This document shows positions 1 through 7,832 of a stretch of 64,000 bases of DNA, in pieces. Where the stretch lies: contig NZ_JAAAMH010000006.1 of assembly GCF_024105655.1 (NCBI RefSeq), positions 1 through 64,000 on the forward strand, in the 5' to 3' direction. Below the pieces are notes generated by a model. The model was given only the letters and a program-made list of their open reading frames with translations. It was not told the DNA's origin and did no database searches. The stretch is from Aliihoeflea sp. 40Bstr573 (lineage in GTDB: Bacteria; Pseudomonadota; Alphaproteobacteria; Rhizobiales; Rhizobiaceae). Within the stretch, counting starts at the first letter, position 1, and every line of letters begins with the position of its first letter. The position numbers and the translations under genes were made by a program.

Positions 1-23
1 ACAATCAACATCCAAAACACAAA

Positions 24-50
24 TGCCTCCGATGAAACCGGAGGCACTTT
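24..50. terminator. Bidirectional intrinsic terminator-like hairpin
   Basis: TGCCTCCG (24-31) pairs perfectly with CGGAGGCA (39-46) across a 7-base loop. A-rich sequence lies to the left and CTTT to the right, so it could terminate transcription from either side. The gene it would serve lies left of the window. Confidence 0.5.
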
Positions 51-53
51 GAT

Positions 54-127
54 GACCCCACGTTAAGGGGTCCCGTTTGGACGAAAATCACCCCTTAAAC
101 AGGGTCCTCATTCCACGAAAAATCACA
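54..127. mobile_element. IS-like terminal repeat array (remnant or end of an insertion element)
   Basis: Two imperfect direct copies of a roughly 26-base unit start near 67 and 102; both read GGGTCC followed further on by ACGAAAA and ATCAC. TTAAGGGG (63-70) is also inverted as CCCCTTAA (91-98), and GACCCC (54-59) pairs with GGGGTC (67-72). Short tandem repeats of this GGGTCC...ATCAC kind resemble the multiple terminal repeats of IS21-family elements, which is recalled family knowledge rather than a database match. No transposase gene is inside the window; if one exists it is to the left. This could also be an orphan end left after deletion. Confidence 0.35.
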
Positions 128-161
128 GCTATGGTACCCGTCGCCCGCTGGGTGCGAGGCT

Positions 162-302
162 ATGTCCACCAACGGGGCCCAGCTGGTGACCTACGAGGCC
201 GACGAGCGGTACACCGTTGAGGCTGCTTGGGAGGTCGCCTTTGACCGTCGCCATGCCGAGCGGGTCGCGGTCCAGCCGTTAACAGTCCTGCACGGGAACT
301 GA
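162..302 (+). CDS. Unrecognised small ORF, 46 aa (possibly a gene fragment)
   Basis: An open frame starts at ATG 162 and ends at TGA 300-302. The frame is also open upstream to at least 120, into the IS-like repeats, so the ATG may not be a genuine start and the piece may be the 3' end of a gene cut by the element. The product is acidic-then-basic (TYEADERYT, then FDRRHAERV) with no motif I recognise. No convincing ribosome-binding site is present. It lies in the accessory stretch left of the comM break. Confidence 0.25.
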   Translation: MSTNGAQLVTYEADERYTVEAAWEVAFDRRHAERVAVQPLTVLHGN

Positions 303-455
303 TCCCAATATGGAGCGGCTCCGCAAGTGGAGCTAATCCATTGTAATTGCAACATATTCCGCTTGCATCGGGTCGACAAATCGGAACATGGATAGGTCGA
401 CCCGCATCGGGTCAAGGCAACCGGGGGGCTGTCTCCCGCTACACGGACTGACGAA
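303..455. other. Non-coding accessory stretch with a 10-base direct repeat
   Basis: GCATCGGGTC occurs at 365-374 and again at 404-413. Between and around them are GGTCGAC motifs, so the copies are partly palindromic. No gene is evident. The spacing of 39 bases could suit a protein-binding pair, but nothing ties it to a specific function. Confidence 0.3.
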
Positions 456-695
456 ATGCTGCTGATCAAGACGAACCGCTTCGAGCTGGAAACCTTCGGC
501 ACCTACCTGAAGTGGCTCCACATGGACTTTCGAGGGAACCGCTACACGATCTATCGCGATCTTGACGGCAAGCTGGCACGGGAGGTGACGCCGACCCCCG
601 AGCCGAAGAGCGCTCAATGGGCTGAGGACGCCTCGGAGTTGGACGTGGTGGACGGGGTCGACGGAGTTACGCCGCAAGCGGCAGTCGCTGCCTGA
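456..695 (+). CDS. Hypothetical protein, 79 aa, accessory
   Basis: I do not recognise the family. The frame shows strong G/C preference at third codon positions, as in real genes of this genome. The protein begins with an aromatic and basic segment (TYLKWLHMDFRGNRYTIYRDL), followed by a Pro/Glu-rich linker and an acidic DVVDGVDGV tail. There is no clear Shine-Dalgarno before ATG 456, and the frame is open back to about 396. The stop lies only 25 bases before the point where comM sequence begins, so this gene belongs to the inserted or rearranged segment. It reads toward comM, which is on the other strand. Confidence 0.45.
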   Translation: MLLIKTNRFELETFGTYLKWLHMDFRGNRYTIYRDLDGKLAREVTPTPEPKSAQWAEDASELDVVDGVDGVTPQAAVAA

Positions 696-1365
696 TTGGT
701 GCGGGGTCTTTTGTTCTCAACATGAGCAGATTGTGCCCGCCGGCCGCTGCGACCTCGAGCGCGCGCTTGGCGCTTTCCTGGCCCTTGATGTCGGCGAGAT
801 CGGGCTGGTTGCAAGGCTGCGGATCGATCATCGCCTCGGGCCGGCCGAGCACCTGCGTGCCGCGGAAATGGTTTGCCATGGCGATCAGGCTGCGCGGCGC
901 CAGGATGTCGATCTCGGCCCCCGCCCATGCTGCCTCCGAACCGCAGGCGGAGGGGCAGATGAGTCCGCGCCCTTGCGCATGGGCCCCGATTGCCGCCGGA
1001 AGCACGCCGGCGACGGCCGCGATCGTGCCATCGAGCGCAAGCTCGCCCAGCACGACATAGCCCTCCAGCGCGTCGGACGGGATCGCCCCCAGCGCCGCTA
1101 TCAGTCCCAGCGCGATCGGCAGGTCGTAATGGCTGCCTTCCTTCGGCAGGTCCGCCGGTGCCAGATTGATCGTGACCTTCTTTGCCGGCATCGAAAGGCC
1201 CGACGCGTGGAGCGCGGCCTGGACCCGCTCGCGGCTTTCGGCGACAGCCTTGTCACCAAGTCCTACGATGTTCATGCCGATCTTGCCGGGCGCGACCATC
1301 ACCTGGACGTCGACCGGCACCGTTTCGATGCCTTGAAACGCGATCGTTCGAACCCGTGAAACCAT
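667..1365 (-). pseudogene. comM: comM (YifB/Mg-chelatase-like AAA ATPase), truncated in front of its P-loop
   Basis: The start MVSRVRTIAFQGIE is the canonical ComM N-terminus, with AAGGAGAG upstream. Residues 1-215 follow the family through the ChlI-like N-terminal domain and the GQESAKRALEVAAAGGHNLLM stretch that normally runs straight into the Walker A loop (GPPGSGK). Here homology stops at base 721: after HNLLM the frame reads unrelated residues and ends at 667. The intact protein is usually about 500 residues, so the ATPase core and C-terminal domain are missing. ComM is a branch-migration helicase used in natural transformation, so this copy should be inactive. The missing 3' half may lie beyond the left edge if this is an insertion rather than a deletion. 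Confidence 0.9.
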
Positions 1366-1472
1366 GTCTTTTCTCTCCTTGCGGAAAGACAAGCATGGTT
1401 TCCAGATCAAATCAAGAACAAGACACGAACAAAATGGAGCATAAGTTGCAGCCGGGTTGTCCCTGGTTGTGG

Positions 1473-1494
1473 AGGCGGAACATTAGTTCCGCCT
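1473..1494 (-). terminator. Hairpin at the gshB stop codon
   Basis: AGGCGGAAC (1473-1481) and GTTCCGCCT (1486-1494) form a perfect 9-bp stem with the gshB TAA in its ATTA loop. No T-run follows on the minus strand, so it may stabilise the mRNA end or terminate weakly before comM. Confidence 0.35.
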
Positions 1495-2424
1495 GGCTTC
1501 CACCGCATGCCAGAACAGCGCTGCGATGTCAGCCCCGCCGAACTTCTTGACCTCGCGCACGCCGGTCGGCGACGTGACGTTGATCTCGGTCATGTAGTCG
1601 CCGATCACGTCGATGCCGACGAGGATGAAGCCGCGCTCCTTCAACGAGGGCCCGATCCGGGCGCAGATGTCGCGTTCACGCGAAGTCAGTTCGGTCTTCT
1701 CGGCCCGGCCGCCCACATGCATGTTGGAGCGGGAATCGTGCTCGGCCGGCACGCGGTTGATCGCGCCCACCGGCTCGCCGTCGATGAGGATGATGCGCTT
1801 GTCGCCCTTGCGCACATCCTTGAGGTAGCGCTGAACGATATAGGGCTCGCGGAACATCTGGCCGAACATTTCCAGAAGCGAGGCGAGATTCCGATCGGCC
1901 TCGTGCAGGTGGAAGATGCCCGCGCCGCCATTGCCGTAGAGCGGCTTGATGATGATGTCGCCGGCCTCGCGACGGAAATCGGCGACTTCCTGCGGGTCCT
2001 TGGTGATCAGCGTTTCGGGCATCAGGTCCGCGAACTCGGTGACGAAGATCTTCTCCGGCGAGTTTCGCACCCAGGCGGGGTCGTTGACGACCAGCGTCTT
2101 CGGATGGATGCGCTCGAGAAGATGCGTCGTCGTGATGTAGTTCATGTCAAACGGCGGATCTTGGCGCAAAAGCACCACGTCCATTTCGGCAAGGTTCACG
2201 CGCTGCAACTCGCCGAGCGTGAAATGCGCGCCCTTGACGTCGTCCACGCGCATCGTCTCGACACGTGCGGTCACATCGCCATTGCGCATGGAAAGACGCT
2301 CGGGCGTGTAATGGAAGAGTTCGTGCCCCCGCCGCTGCGCTTCCAGTGCCAGCGCGAATGTGGTGTCGCCCGCGATAGAAACGGTCGAGACGTGGTCCAT
2401 CTGGAATGCGATCTTCAGGCTCAT
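1483..2424 (-). CDS. gshB: Glutathione synthetase
   Basis: Joins gamma-glutamylcysteine and glycine with ATP hydrolysis, the last step of glutathione synthesis in the cytoplasm. The 313-residue protein has the normal length. It opens with the GshB N-terminal fold ([21 protein letters not shown]) and contains the ATP-grasp elements PEKIFVTEF, the glycine-rich loop YGNGGAGIF, and the metal/substrate region [11 protein letters not shown]-like ([15 protein letters not shown]) near the C-terminus. The gene is upstream of comM on the same strand, a neighbourhood common in this order. It appears intact although comM next to it is broken. Confidence 0.96.
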   Translation of the reverse strand: MSLKIAFQMDHVSTVSIAGDTTFALALEAQRRGHELFHYTPERLSMRNGDVTARVETMRVDDVKGAHFTLGELQRVNLAEMDVVLLRQDPPFDMNYITTTHLLERIHPKTLVVNDPAWVRNSPEKIFVTEFADLMPETLITKDPQEVADFRREAGDIIIKPLYGNGGAGIFHLHEADRNLASLLEMFGQMFREPYIVQRYLKDVRKGDKRIILIDGEPVGAINRVPAEHDSRSNMHVGGRAEKTELTSRERDICARIGPSLKERGFILVGIDVIGDYMTEINVTSPTGVREVKKFGGADIAALFWHAVEARRN

Positions 2425-2598
2425 GAAAGGCTCCGGTCGGGGACGCTTGGTGCGGGCTGGCCCTTGATCTAGTCGCTTCGCGCCGCCTTGCCAATCGGTC
2501 GTTCGAGCATCCCGCCTGGTATCGCCAGACGGCCATACTTTCCGGAAGCCTTTCCATGGCAGTTTCCGCGCGCAGCGTTGCCGCGATCATGACCCATC
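2425..2598. other. Intergenic region upstream of gshB
   Basis: No credible gene is seen. The region should contain the gshB promoter on the minus strand. Short antisense-style frames here lack family resemblance. Confidence 0.4.
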
Positions 2599-2800
2599 GC
2601 TTCAGAACACACCGCCAAGGCGATCCTGGCGATGTGCGCCGGCCTTGGCATGGACGCGGAGTCGGAGGGAATCGAGGCGCGGGCGCAGGCCAGACGCCTG
2701 GCTGACCATGGCTGCCGCATGGGGCAGGGCTCTCTCTACGGCCGCGCCAAACCCGCGCTCGCGACAGCCGATCTGATCCGCTCGCGCGGCGGCCTCAGGC
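2599..2800 (+). pseudogene. C-terminal fragment of an EAL-domain (cyclic-di-GMP phosphodiesterase type) gene
   Basis: Translated from about 2599, the frame reads HTAKAILAMCAGLGMDAESE then GIEARAQARRLADHGCRMGQG. This matches the last part of EAL domains, where a helix ILALA.GLGM is followed by a strand ending AEGVE, then LGC...QGYLFGRP (here GSLYGRAKPALATADLI). The usual terminal E of the TAEGVE motif is kept (SEGIE). The fragment has no start codon, is cut off by an upstream in-frame stop near 2596, and runs without its own stop into rlpA on the opposite strand. The EAL catalytic motif itself is absent. It is a decayed remnant of a signalling gene. Confidence 0.65.
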
Positions 2801-2829
2801 GGGCCGCGCTCAAGCGCTTCCGACGCGAC

Positions 2830-3189
2830 TCAGCCGACATCTTCAAGGCAAATCTTGGTGTGCCCGGCATTGATGAAGCCGAGCTTGTTTGCAGCGCCGC
2901 GCGACAGGTCGAGCACGCGTCCTTTTGTGAACGGCCCACGATCGTTGACGCGCACGACGACTTCCTTGCCGTTGCGCTGGTTGATCACCTTGATCTTGGT
3001 GCCGAAGGGCAGGCTGCGATGCGCCGCCGTCATTCCATCCGGGTTCATCCGCTCGCCCGAGGCCGTCTTGGAGGTCAGCGCATACCAGGAAGCGCTGCCG
3101 CACTGGGCGGTGGCGATGCCGGCCGACAGGCCGAGAGCAATCGTGCCTGCCAGCGCGATGCCGCAGAAGCGGAGGAGACGAGCCGTCAT
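2830..3189 (-). CDS. rlpA: Small RlpA-like double-psi beta-barrel protein, exported
   Basis: The 119-residue product begins with a signal peptide (residues 1-28, hydrophobic core [16 protein letters not shown], cleavage near ATAQ-CG). The rest is one DPBB domain. It contains [27 protein letters not shown] and VRVNDRGPF. The His of AHRSLPFG and Asp of NDRGPF match the residues needed for lytic transglycosylase activity in characterised RlpA proteins. It lacks the C-terminal SPOR domain that recruits larger RlpAs to the septum, so it is either a minimal periplasmic glycan-cleaving enzyme or a non-septal relative. It is monocistronic. Confidence 0.85.
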   Translation of the reverse strand: MTARLLRFCGIALAGTIALGLSAGIATAQCGSASWYALTSKTASGERMNPDGMTAAHRSLPFGTKIKVINQRNGKEVVVRVNDRGPFTKGRVLDLSRGAANKLGFINAGHTKICLEDVG

Positions 3190-3340
3190 GTACTTGGTCC
3201 ATACCCGTTGAAGATATTATGGCGGGTAGGAGGCGAATGGGGCACGGGTGCGGTCGCACAACCCTTGCGCGAACACATTTGGAGTCCTGGCGAAACATTG
3301 GCCCCGGCCTGCTGCCGCGCTGCATGTTCCGGTTGCGGTG

Positions 3341-4735
3341 TCAGCCCGTCAGCGCAGGCGTCTCACCGGAGCCGATGTCCCAATAAAGCCCCGCCATCAT
3401 CTCCAGGCCCTCGCGCAGCAAACGCGGCGGCAGGTGTTCGTCCGGAGCATGCTGCGAGCATCCGGCATAGGAATGCGGCACCCAGATCGTGCGAAGGCCG
3501 AGGATGTCGGCAAAGGCGTCATTGGGCAGCGATCCCCCGAGATTTGGCAGGATCGCAGGGCGTTGTCCGGTCGTCCGCCCGATCGAGCGGGCCGCAAATC
3601 GGACCCAGGGATCGGCAGGGTCGAGCCGCGTTGCGCGGAACATCTCCTCGTCCGCCGCCGACACCTCGACATGGCCGAAGCCGGCCTTATCGAGATGCCG
3701 TTTGACTGCCGGCACGACCCCTTCAGCATCGATGCCGACGACGAAGCGCAATTGCAGCCGCGCGAAGGCACGGCCGGGAATAGCATTCACCGGTGCACGC
3801 GGGTCGCCCGCCTCGAAGGCAAGGACTTCGAGCGTGCACCAGCCGAACACCTTCTCGGCAGCGGAAAGGCCCGGCTCGCCCCATTCGGGATCGATCTGCG
3901 GTCCGTCCTCAACGTCGACGACCGGACAGTCGGCTAGCGCTTCGCGCACGCTGGCGGGCACCTCGGCCGGTTTCAGTTCCGGTACGAGAATGCGCCCCTT
4001 CGCCCCGATCAGAGCTGCGATGGCATGGGCGAGCTGGACGGCGGGGTTGGACAGAAGCCCGCCCCAGTTGCCCGAATGATGCGCGCCTGACCGTGCGTTG
4101 ATCCTGAGGTCGAAGGAGATGCCGCCGCGCGAGCCGAGGAAAATCGTCGGTCGATCCACCGAGAGGCGCGGCCCGTCCGACGCGATCAGCAGATCGGCCC
4201 TGACCACCTGCTTTTCCGCCGTGCAAAGCTCGCGCAAGCCTGGCGAGCCGATTTCCTCGCCCATCTCGATCAGGTATTTCGCGTTGAAGCCGAGCTTGCC
4301 GCGCGCTTCCAGAACGGCGCGCAGAGCGGCGATGTTGACCGTGTGCTGGCCCTTGTTGTCTGCAATTCCGCGCCCGTACCAGCGGCCGTCGCGTTCGGTC
4401 AGCGTCCAGGGCGAAAGCCCGTCCTGCCAGCGCTCCGCCTGTCCGCGCGTGACGTCGCCATGGCCGTAGCCGAGCACGGTTGGCAGCGCCTCGTCCTCGA
4501 TCCGCTCGGCGATCAGGAACGGCCCCTGCGCGCGCTCATGCCGGGCGATCCGGCAGGAAAAGCCGAGCGCTTCGAGCTCGGGCCGAATTTCCTCGGCGAC
4601 ATAGCGGTCGAGTTCGCTGCGCGATGCCGGCTCCTGGCTTTCCGTTCGGATGGCGACGCGCCGTGCGAGCACGTCGCGAAAATCCCCGGAGTCGAAATGC
4701 GACCGCGCGCGGGAAATGGCGTCTTCGCGGCTCAT
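3341..4735 (-). CDS. M20 family metallopeptidase
   Basis: Zinc-dependent amidohydrolase/peptidase of 464 residues, ArgE/DapE/CPG2/carnosinase-like. Metal-site signatures run in order: [17 protein letters not shown] (bridging Asp), the catalytic pair [18 protein letters not shown], and a late His in [16 protein letters not shown]. The dimerisation lid sits between about residues 200 and 320. The substrate cannot be read from the sequence. The start at 4735 is chosen because GAGGG lies just upstream and the SDR gene stops 2 bases before it, so the two are probably translated from one mRNA. The partner SDR suggests a role in degrading an N-acylated or amide compound, which is inference. Confidence 0.9.
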   Translation of the reverse strand: MSREDAISRARSHFDSGDFRDVLARRVAIRTESQEPASRSELDRYVAEEIRPELEALGFSCRIARHERAQGPFLIAERIEDEALPTVLGYGHGDVTRGQAERWQDGLSPWTLTERDGRWYGRGIADNKGQHTVNIAALRAVLEARGKLGFNAKYLIEMGEEIGSPGLRELCTAEKQVVRADLLIASDGPRLSVDRPTIFLGSRGGISFDLRINARSGAHHSGNWGGLLSNPAVQLAHAIAALIGAKGRILVPELKPAEVPASVREALADCPVVDVEDGPQIDPEWGEPGLSAAEKVFGWCTLEVLAFEAGDPRAPVNAIPGRAFARLQLRFVVGIDAEGVVPAVKRHLDKAGFGHVEVSAADEEMFRATRLDPADPWVRFAARSIGRTTGQRPAILPNLGGSLPNDAFADILGLRTIWVPHSYAGCSQHAPDEHLPPRLLREGLEMMAGLYWDIGSGETPALTG

Positions 4736-4737
4736 GC

Positions 4738-5496
4738 CTACCCTCGTCCGACGAACGGCATGTTCGTGGCCATCACATTGAGAAACAGGATGTTTGCCTC
4801 CGGCGGCAGGCTGGCCATGTGGACCACCGCGTCCGCGACGTGCCGCACATCCATGCGCGGCTCCGTCATCCGGCGTCCATCGGCCTGCAGCACGCCTGCG
4901 GTCATGCGCTGCGTCATGTCGGTTGCGGCATTTCCGACGTCGAACTGCCCGCATGCGATGCCGAACTCGCGCCCGTCGAGCGCCGTCGCCTTGGTCAGGC
5001 CGGTGATGGCGTGCTTGGTCGCCGTATATGGCGCCGAGTGCGGCCGCGGCGTCGTCGCGGACAGCGATCCGTTATTGAGGATGCGTCCGCCGCGCGGGTT
5101 CTGACGTTTCATGATGCGAAATGCGGCCTGCGTGCACAGGAACGCCCCGGTGAGGTTCGCGCCCAGGACCGCATTCCATTGGGCAAAGCTCAATTCCTCG
5201 ATCGGCACGGCCGGCGTGTTGGTGCCGGCATTGTTGACGAGCAGGTCGAGTCGGCCAAAGCGAGCCTCGACGGTATCGAAGAGACGCGCCACGGCGGCGG
5301 GGTCGCCGATATCCGTTGGCATAGCGAGCGCTTGCTCCGGATCGTCGCTCATCTCGCGCGCTGCAGCTTCCAGCACGTCCGCCCGGCGGCCGGCAAGTGC
5401 GACGCGAAACCCCGCCGCGACCAGTCCTGCGGCGATCGCCTTGCCGATGCCCGTTCCCGCTCCGGTGACGATGGCGGTCTTGTCCGTCGCGCTCAT
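4738..5496 (-). CDS. SDR family NAD(P)-dependent oxidoreductase
   Basis: A 252-residue classical short-chain dehydrogenase. It has the cofactor loop TGAGTGIG (residues about 11-18), the NNAG motif (LLVNNAGTN) and the active-site YxxxK in APYTATKHA, with the Ser in NGSLSATTP. An Asp-containing DIGDP follows strand beta-3. A strong GGGAGG precedes ATG 5496. It is the first gene of a two-gene leftward unit with the M20 peptidase and is divergent from the HpaI-type aldolase gene. The substrate is unknown; oxidation or reduction of a sugar-acid-derived intermediate would fit the neighbours. Confidence 0.88.
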   Translation of the reverse strand: MSATDKTAIVTGAGTGIGKAIAAGLVAAGFRVALAGRRADVLEAAAREMSDDPEQALAMPTDIGDPAAVARLFDTVEARFGRLDLLVNNAGTNTPAVPIEELSFAQWNAVLGANLTGAFLCTQAAFRIMKRQNPRGGRILNNGSLSATTPRPHSAPYTATKHAITGLTKATALDGREFGIACGQFDVGNAATDMTQRMTAGVLQADGRRMTEPRMDVRHVADAVVHMASLPPEANILFLNVMATNMPFVGRG

Positions 5497-5601
5497 GATC
5501 CCTCCCGATCTTCGTTGCTGGCGATTTGGTCGTGCATCGTGCAATCTGTCAACTTTCCTGATAACTATGCCGAAAGCGAAGTGGAGGCGCATGTGGTGGC
5601 A

Positions 5602-6357
5602 ATGCAGGAAAACCGGTTCAAGGCGGCGCTGAAGGCCGGCCGGCCGCAGATCGGGCTCTGGTGCAGCCTGACCAGCAACGTGGCGATCGAGCCCTTGGCG
5701 GAGGCCGGCTTCGATTGGCTCTTGATCGACACCGAACACGCGCCGAACGAACTTCCCGCCGTCCACGCGCAGTTGCAGGCGGTCGCGCACGCGCCGTCGA
5801 GCCCGGTCGTGCGCCCGGCCTGGAACGATCCCGTCGCCATCAAGCGCTTCCTCGATATCGGCGCGCAGACCCTGCTCGTTCCCTTCGTGCAGGATGCAGC
5901 GGAGGCAAAAGCCGCCGTCGCCGCCATGCGCTATCCTCCGCACGGCATACGCGGTGTCTCCGTCAGCAATCGCGCCAACGGCTTTGGCCGCGTTGGGGAT
6001 TATTTCGTCCGTGCCAATGACGAGATTTGCCTACTCGTTCAGATCGAGACGCGCGCCGCGGTCGACAACATCGAGGAGATTGCCGCGGTGGACGGCGTCG
6101 ACGGCATCTTCATCGGCCCGTCTGATCTTGCCGCCGATCTCGGCCATCTTGGCAATTCCGGCCACGAGACTGTAAAGGAGACGATCTCCGGCGCGATCCG
6201 TCGCATCCGCGCGGCGGGCAAGGTGGCCGGCATCCTCGCGCCTGTCGAGGCCGACGCGAAGCGCTGGCTGGACGAAGGCTGTCTCTTCGTTGCCGTCGGC
6301 AGCGACCTCGGTCTTCTTGCCCGCGGCAGCGACGCGCTGCGCGCCCGCTTCGCCTGA
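5602..6357 (+). CDS. HpcH/HpaI family aldolase (2-oxo acid, class II)
   Basis: A metal-dependent pyruvate aldolase of the HpaI/GarL/RhmA group, 251 residues. Diagnostic pieces are [26 protein letters not shown] (catalytic Arg), VQIETRAAV (metal Glu) and [10 protein letters not shown] (metal Asp). These enzymes reversibly split 4-hydroxy-2-oxo acids into pyruvate (or a relative) and an aldehyde. ATG 5602 fits the family N-terminus MxxNRFKxAL. GGAGG lies 14 bases upstream, so GTG 5593 or 5596 is a possible alternative. With the IlvD/Edd dehydratase downstream it could complete a sugar-acid route (dehydration, then retro-aldol cleavage), which is inference. Confidence 0.9.
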   Translation: MQENRFKAALKAGRPQIGLWCSLTSNVAIEPLAEAGFDWLLIDTEHAPNELPAVHAQLQAVAHAPSSPVVRPAWNDPVAIKRFLDIGAQTLLVPFVQDAAEAKAAVAAMRYPPHGIRGVSVSNRANGFGRVGDYFVRANDEICLLVQIETRAAVDNIEEIAAVDGVDGIFIGPSDLAADLGHLGNSGHETVKETISGAIRRIRAAGKVAGILAPVEADAKRWLDEGCLFVAVGSDLGLLARGSDALRARFA

Positions 6358-6388
6358 TCCGCAATCCATTCGAATCCGGAGACATTTG

Positions 6389-7024
6389 ATGATCGATCTC
6401 TACACCTGGACGACGCCGAACGGACGCAAGGTTTCGATCGCGCTCGAGGAAATGGCGCTGCCCTACGAGGTCCACTCTGTCGATATCGGCAAGGACGAAC
6501 AGTTCGCGCCCGACTTCCTGAAAATCTCCCCCAACAACAAGATCCCCGCGATCGTCGACCGGGAAACAGGGCAGTCGGTGTTCGAATCCGGCGCGATCCT
6601 GATCTATCTCGCTGAAAAGACCGGTCGCTTCCTGCCGACAGAGCCGAAGGCCCGGATGAAGGTATTGGAATGGCTGATGTGGCAGATGGGCGGCCTTGGG
6701 CCGATGCTCGGCCAGGCCCATCAGTATCTCAAGTTCAATCGCGGCAAGGCGCCCTTCGCCGAGGAGCGTTTCGCCAAGGAGGTGCGGCGCCTTTACGGCG
6801 TGCTCGACGGGCAGCTTGGTCGCGAGGCGCATGTCGCCGGTCCTGATTATTCGATCGCCGACATGGCGATCTGGCCGTGGGTATCACGCTACGAATGGCA
6901 GGACGTCGACCTCAACGACTTCGCCAATGTGAAGCGCTGGTATATCGAACTTGCCCGCCGCGAGGCGGTGCAAAAAGGCTATCACGTGCCGAAGTTCACG
7001 CAGGACATTCCGATGCCGGGATAA
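6389..7024 (+). CDS. Glutathione S-transferase family protein, YfcG/YghU (Nu-class) like
   Basis: 211 residues. The N-terminal thioredoxin fold starts IDLYTWTTPNGRKVSIALEE, where TPNG.KVSI.LEE is the signature of the bacterial Nu-class enzymes YfcG and YghU. The cis-Pro segment NNKIPAIVD and the glutathione-contacting FESGAILIYLAEK follow. The C-terminal helical domain has YSIADMAIWPWV. Characterised relatives are disulfide-bond reductases that bind two glutathiones. The gene lies 31 bases after the aldolase stop and reads the same way, so co-transcription is likely. gshB is only 4 kb away but in a separate unit. Confidence 0.88.
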   Translation: MIDLYTWTTPNGRKVSIALEEMALPYEVHSVDIGKDEQFAPDFLKISPNNKIPAIVDRETGQSVFESGAILIYLAEKTGRFLPTEPKARMKVLEWLMWQMGGLGPMLGQAHQYLKFNRGKAPFAEERFAKEVRRLYGVLDGQLGREAHVAGPDYSIADMAIWPWVSRYEWQDVDLNDFANVKRWYIELARREAVQKGYHVPKFTQDIPMPG

Positions 7025-7061
7025 GGACGTGCCCACTTGACGATGGCGAGCGCATAGACAA

Positions 7062-7805
7062 ATGCCAGATAAGGATCTGTTGTCCCCAAGGCCGTTGCGA
7101 TCCATGAAGATTGAAATCACTCCCGCCCGCCGCGAGAAGCTTGCCGACAATCTTTACGGCCAGCTTCTCGAACAGATCATGCTCGGTCGCCTGAAGGAGG
7201 GCGACCGCCTGCCGTCGGAATCGGAGATCTGCCGTGCGTTCAAGGTTTCGCGCCCGGTCGTGCGCGAGGCGCTGATGCGGCTTCAGGCCGACGGGCTCGT
7301 CTATGCGCGGCGCGGCTCCGGCTCGTTTGTCAAGCATCGCCCGCCGGCCCGGCTCACCGATTTCGCCGCCGTTTCCGACGTGGCACGGCTGTTACGCGGA
7401 TTTGAGGCGCGCATGGCGCTCGAACCGCAGATCGCGGCGCTGGCCGCCGAGCGCGCGACCGAAGCGCATCTGGAATCGATCGCCGCCGCGCTTGCCGCGC
7501 TTGAGGCCAGCGACAACGACAGCGACGCGGATTTCGCCTTCCACCGCGCCGTTGCCGAAGCGACGGGCAACGAGATTTTCCCTGCGCTTCTGGAATCGAT
7601 GCGCGAGTTGATGCTCGGTGGCATTGACGTCGCTGTCAGCCTGAGCCGCGCCGGGTCACAGGCACGGCGCGAGCGGGTCCTGGCCGAACATCGCCAGATC
7701 TACGACGCCATCTCCTTGCGAGATCGGGCCGGGGCAGGCGTCCTGATGCACTACCATCTCATCCAGGCGCGCAGCCGAACGACCGACTATCAGCGCCATC
7801 CCTGA
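7062..7805 (+). CDS. GntR/FadR-family transcriptional regulator (FCD domain)
   Basis: 247 residues. The winged-helix DNA-binding domain (about 20-90) contains GDRLPSESEICRAF and VSRPVVREAL. The all-helical FCD effector domain keeps the metal-ligand pattern: Asp and His in DADFAFHRAV, His in LAEHRQIYDAI and His in MHYHLIQAR. FCD regulators generally sense carboxylated metabolites. It sits between the aldolase/GST unit and the leftward TRAP transporter, so it is the likely regulator of the surrounding 3.3-14.6 kb cluster. No clear operator was found. The first ATG (7062) has a weak ribosome-binding site; ATG 7104 is an alternative. Confidence 0.88.
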   Translation: MPDKDLLSPRPLRSMKIEITPARREKLADNLYGQLLEQIMLGRLKEGDRLPSESEICRAFKVSRPVVREALMRLQADGLVYARRGSGSFVKHRPPARLTDFAAVSDVARLLRGFEARMALEPQIAALAAERATEAHLESIAAALAALEASDNDSDADFAFHRAVAEATGNEIFPALLESMRELMLGGIDVAVSLSRAGSQARRERVLAEHRQIYDAISLRDRAGAGVLMHYHLIQARSRTTDYQRHP

Positions 7806-7832
7806 GGCGAAATGAGCCCGGTACGCGCCCGC

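Noticed and set aside
365-413. Iteron-type origin or transposase-site array from the GCATCGGGTC repeats
   Set aside because: Only two copies are present, with no AT-rich region or replication gene nearby.
667-760. Tn7-like (TniQ-targeted) transposon end at the comM junction
   Set aside because: ACA occurs near the junction, but a coding ORF ends 25 bases away, leaving no room for the usual array of transposase sites, and no repeats are seen there.
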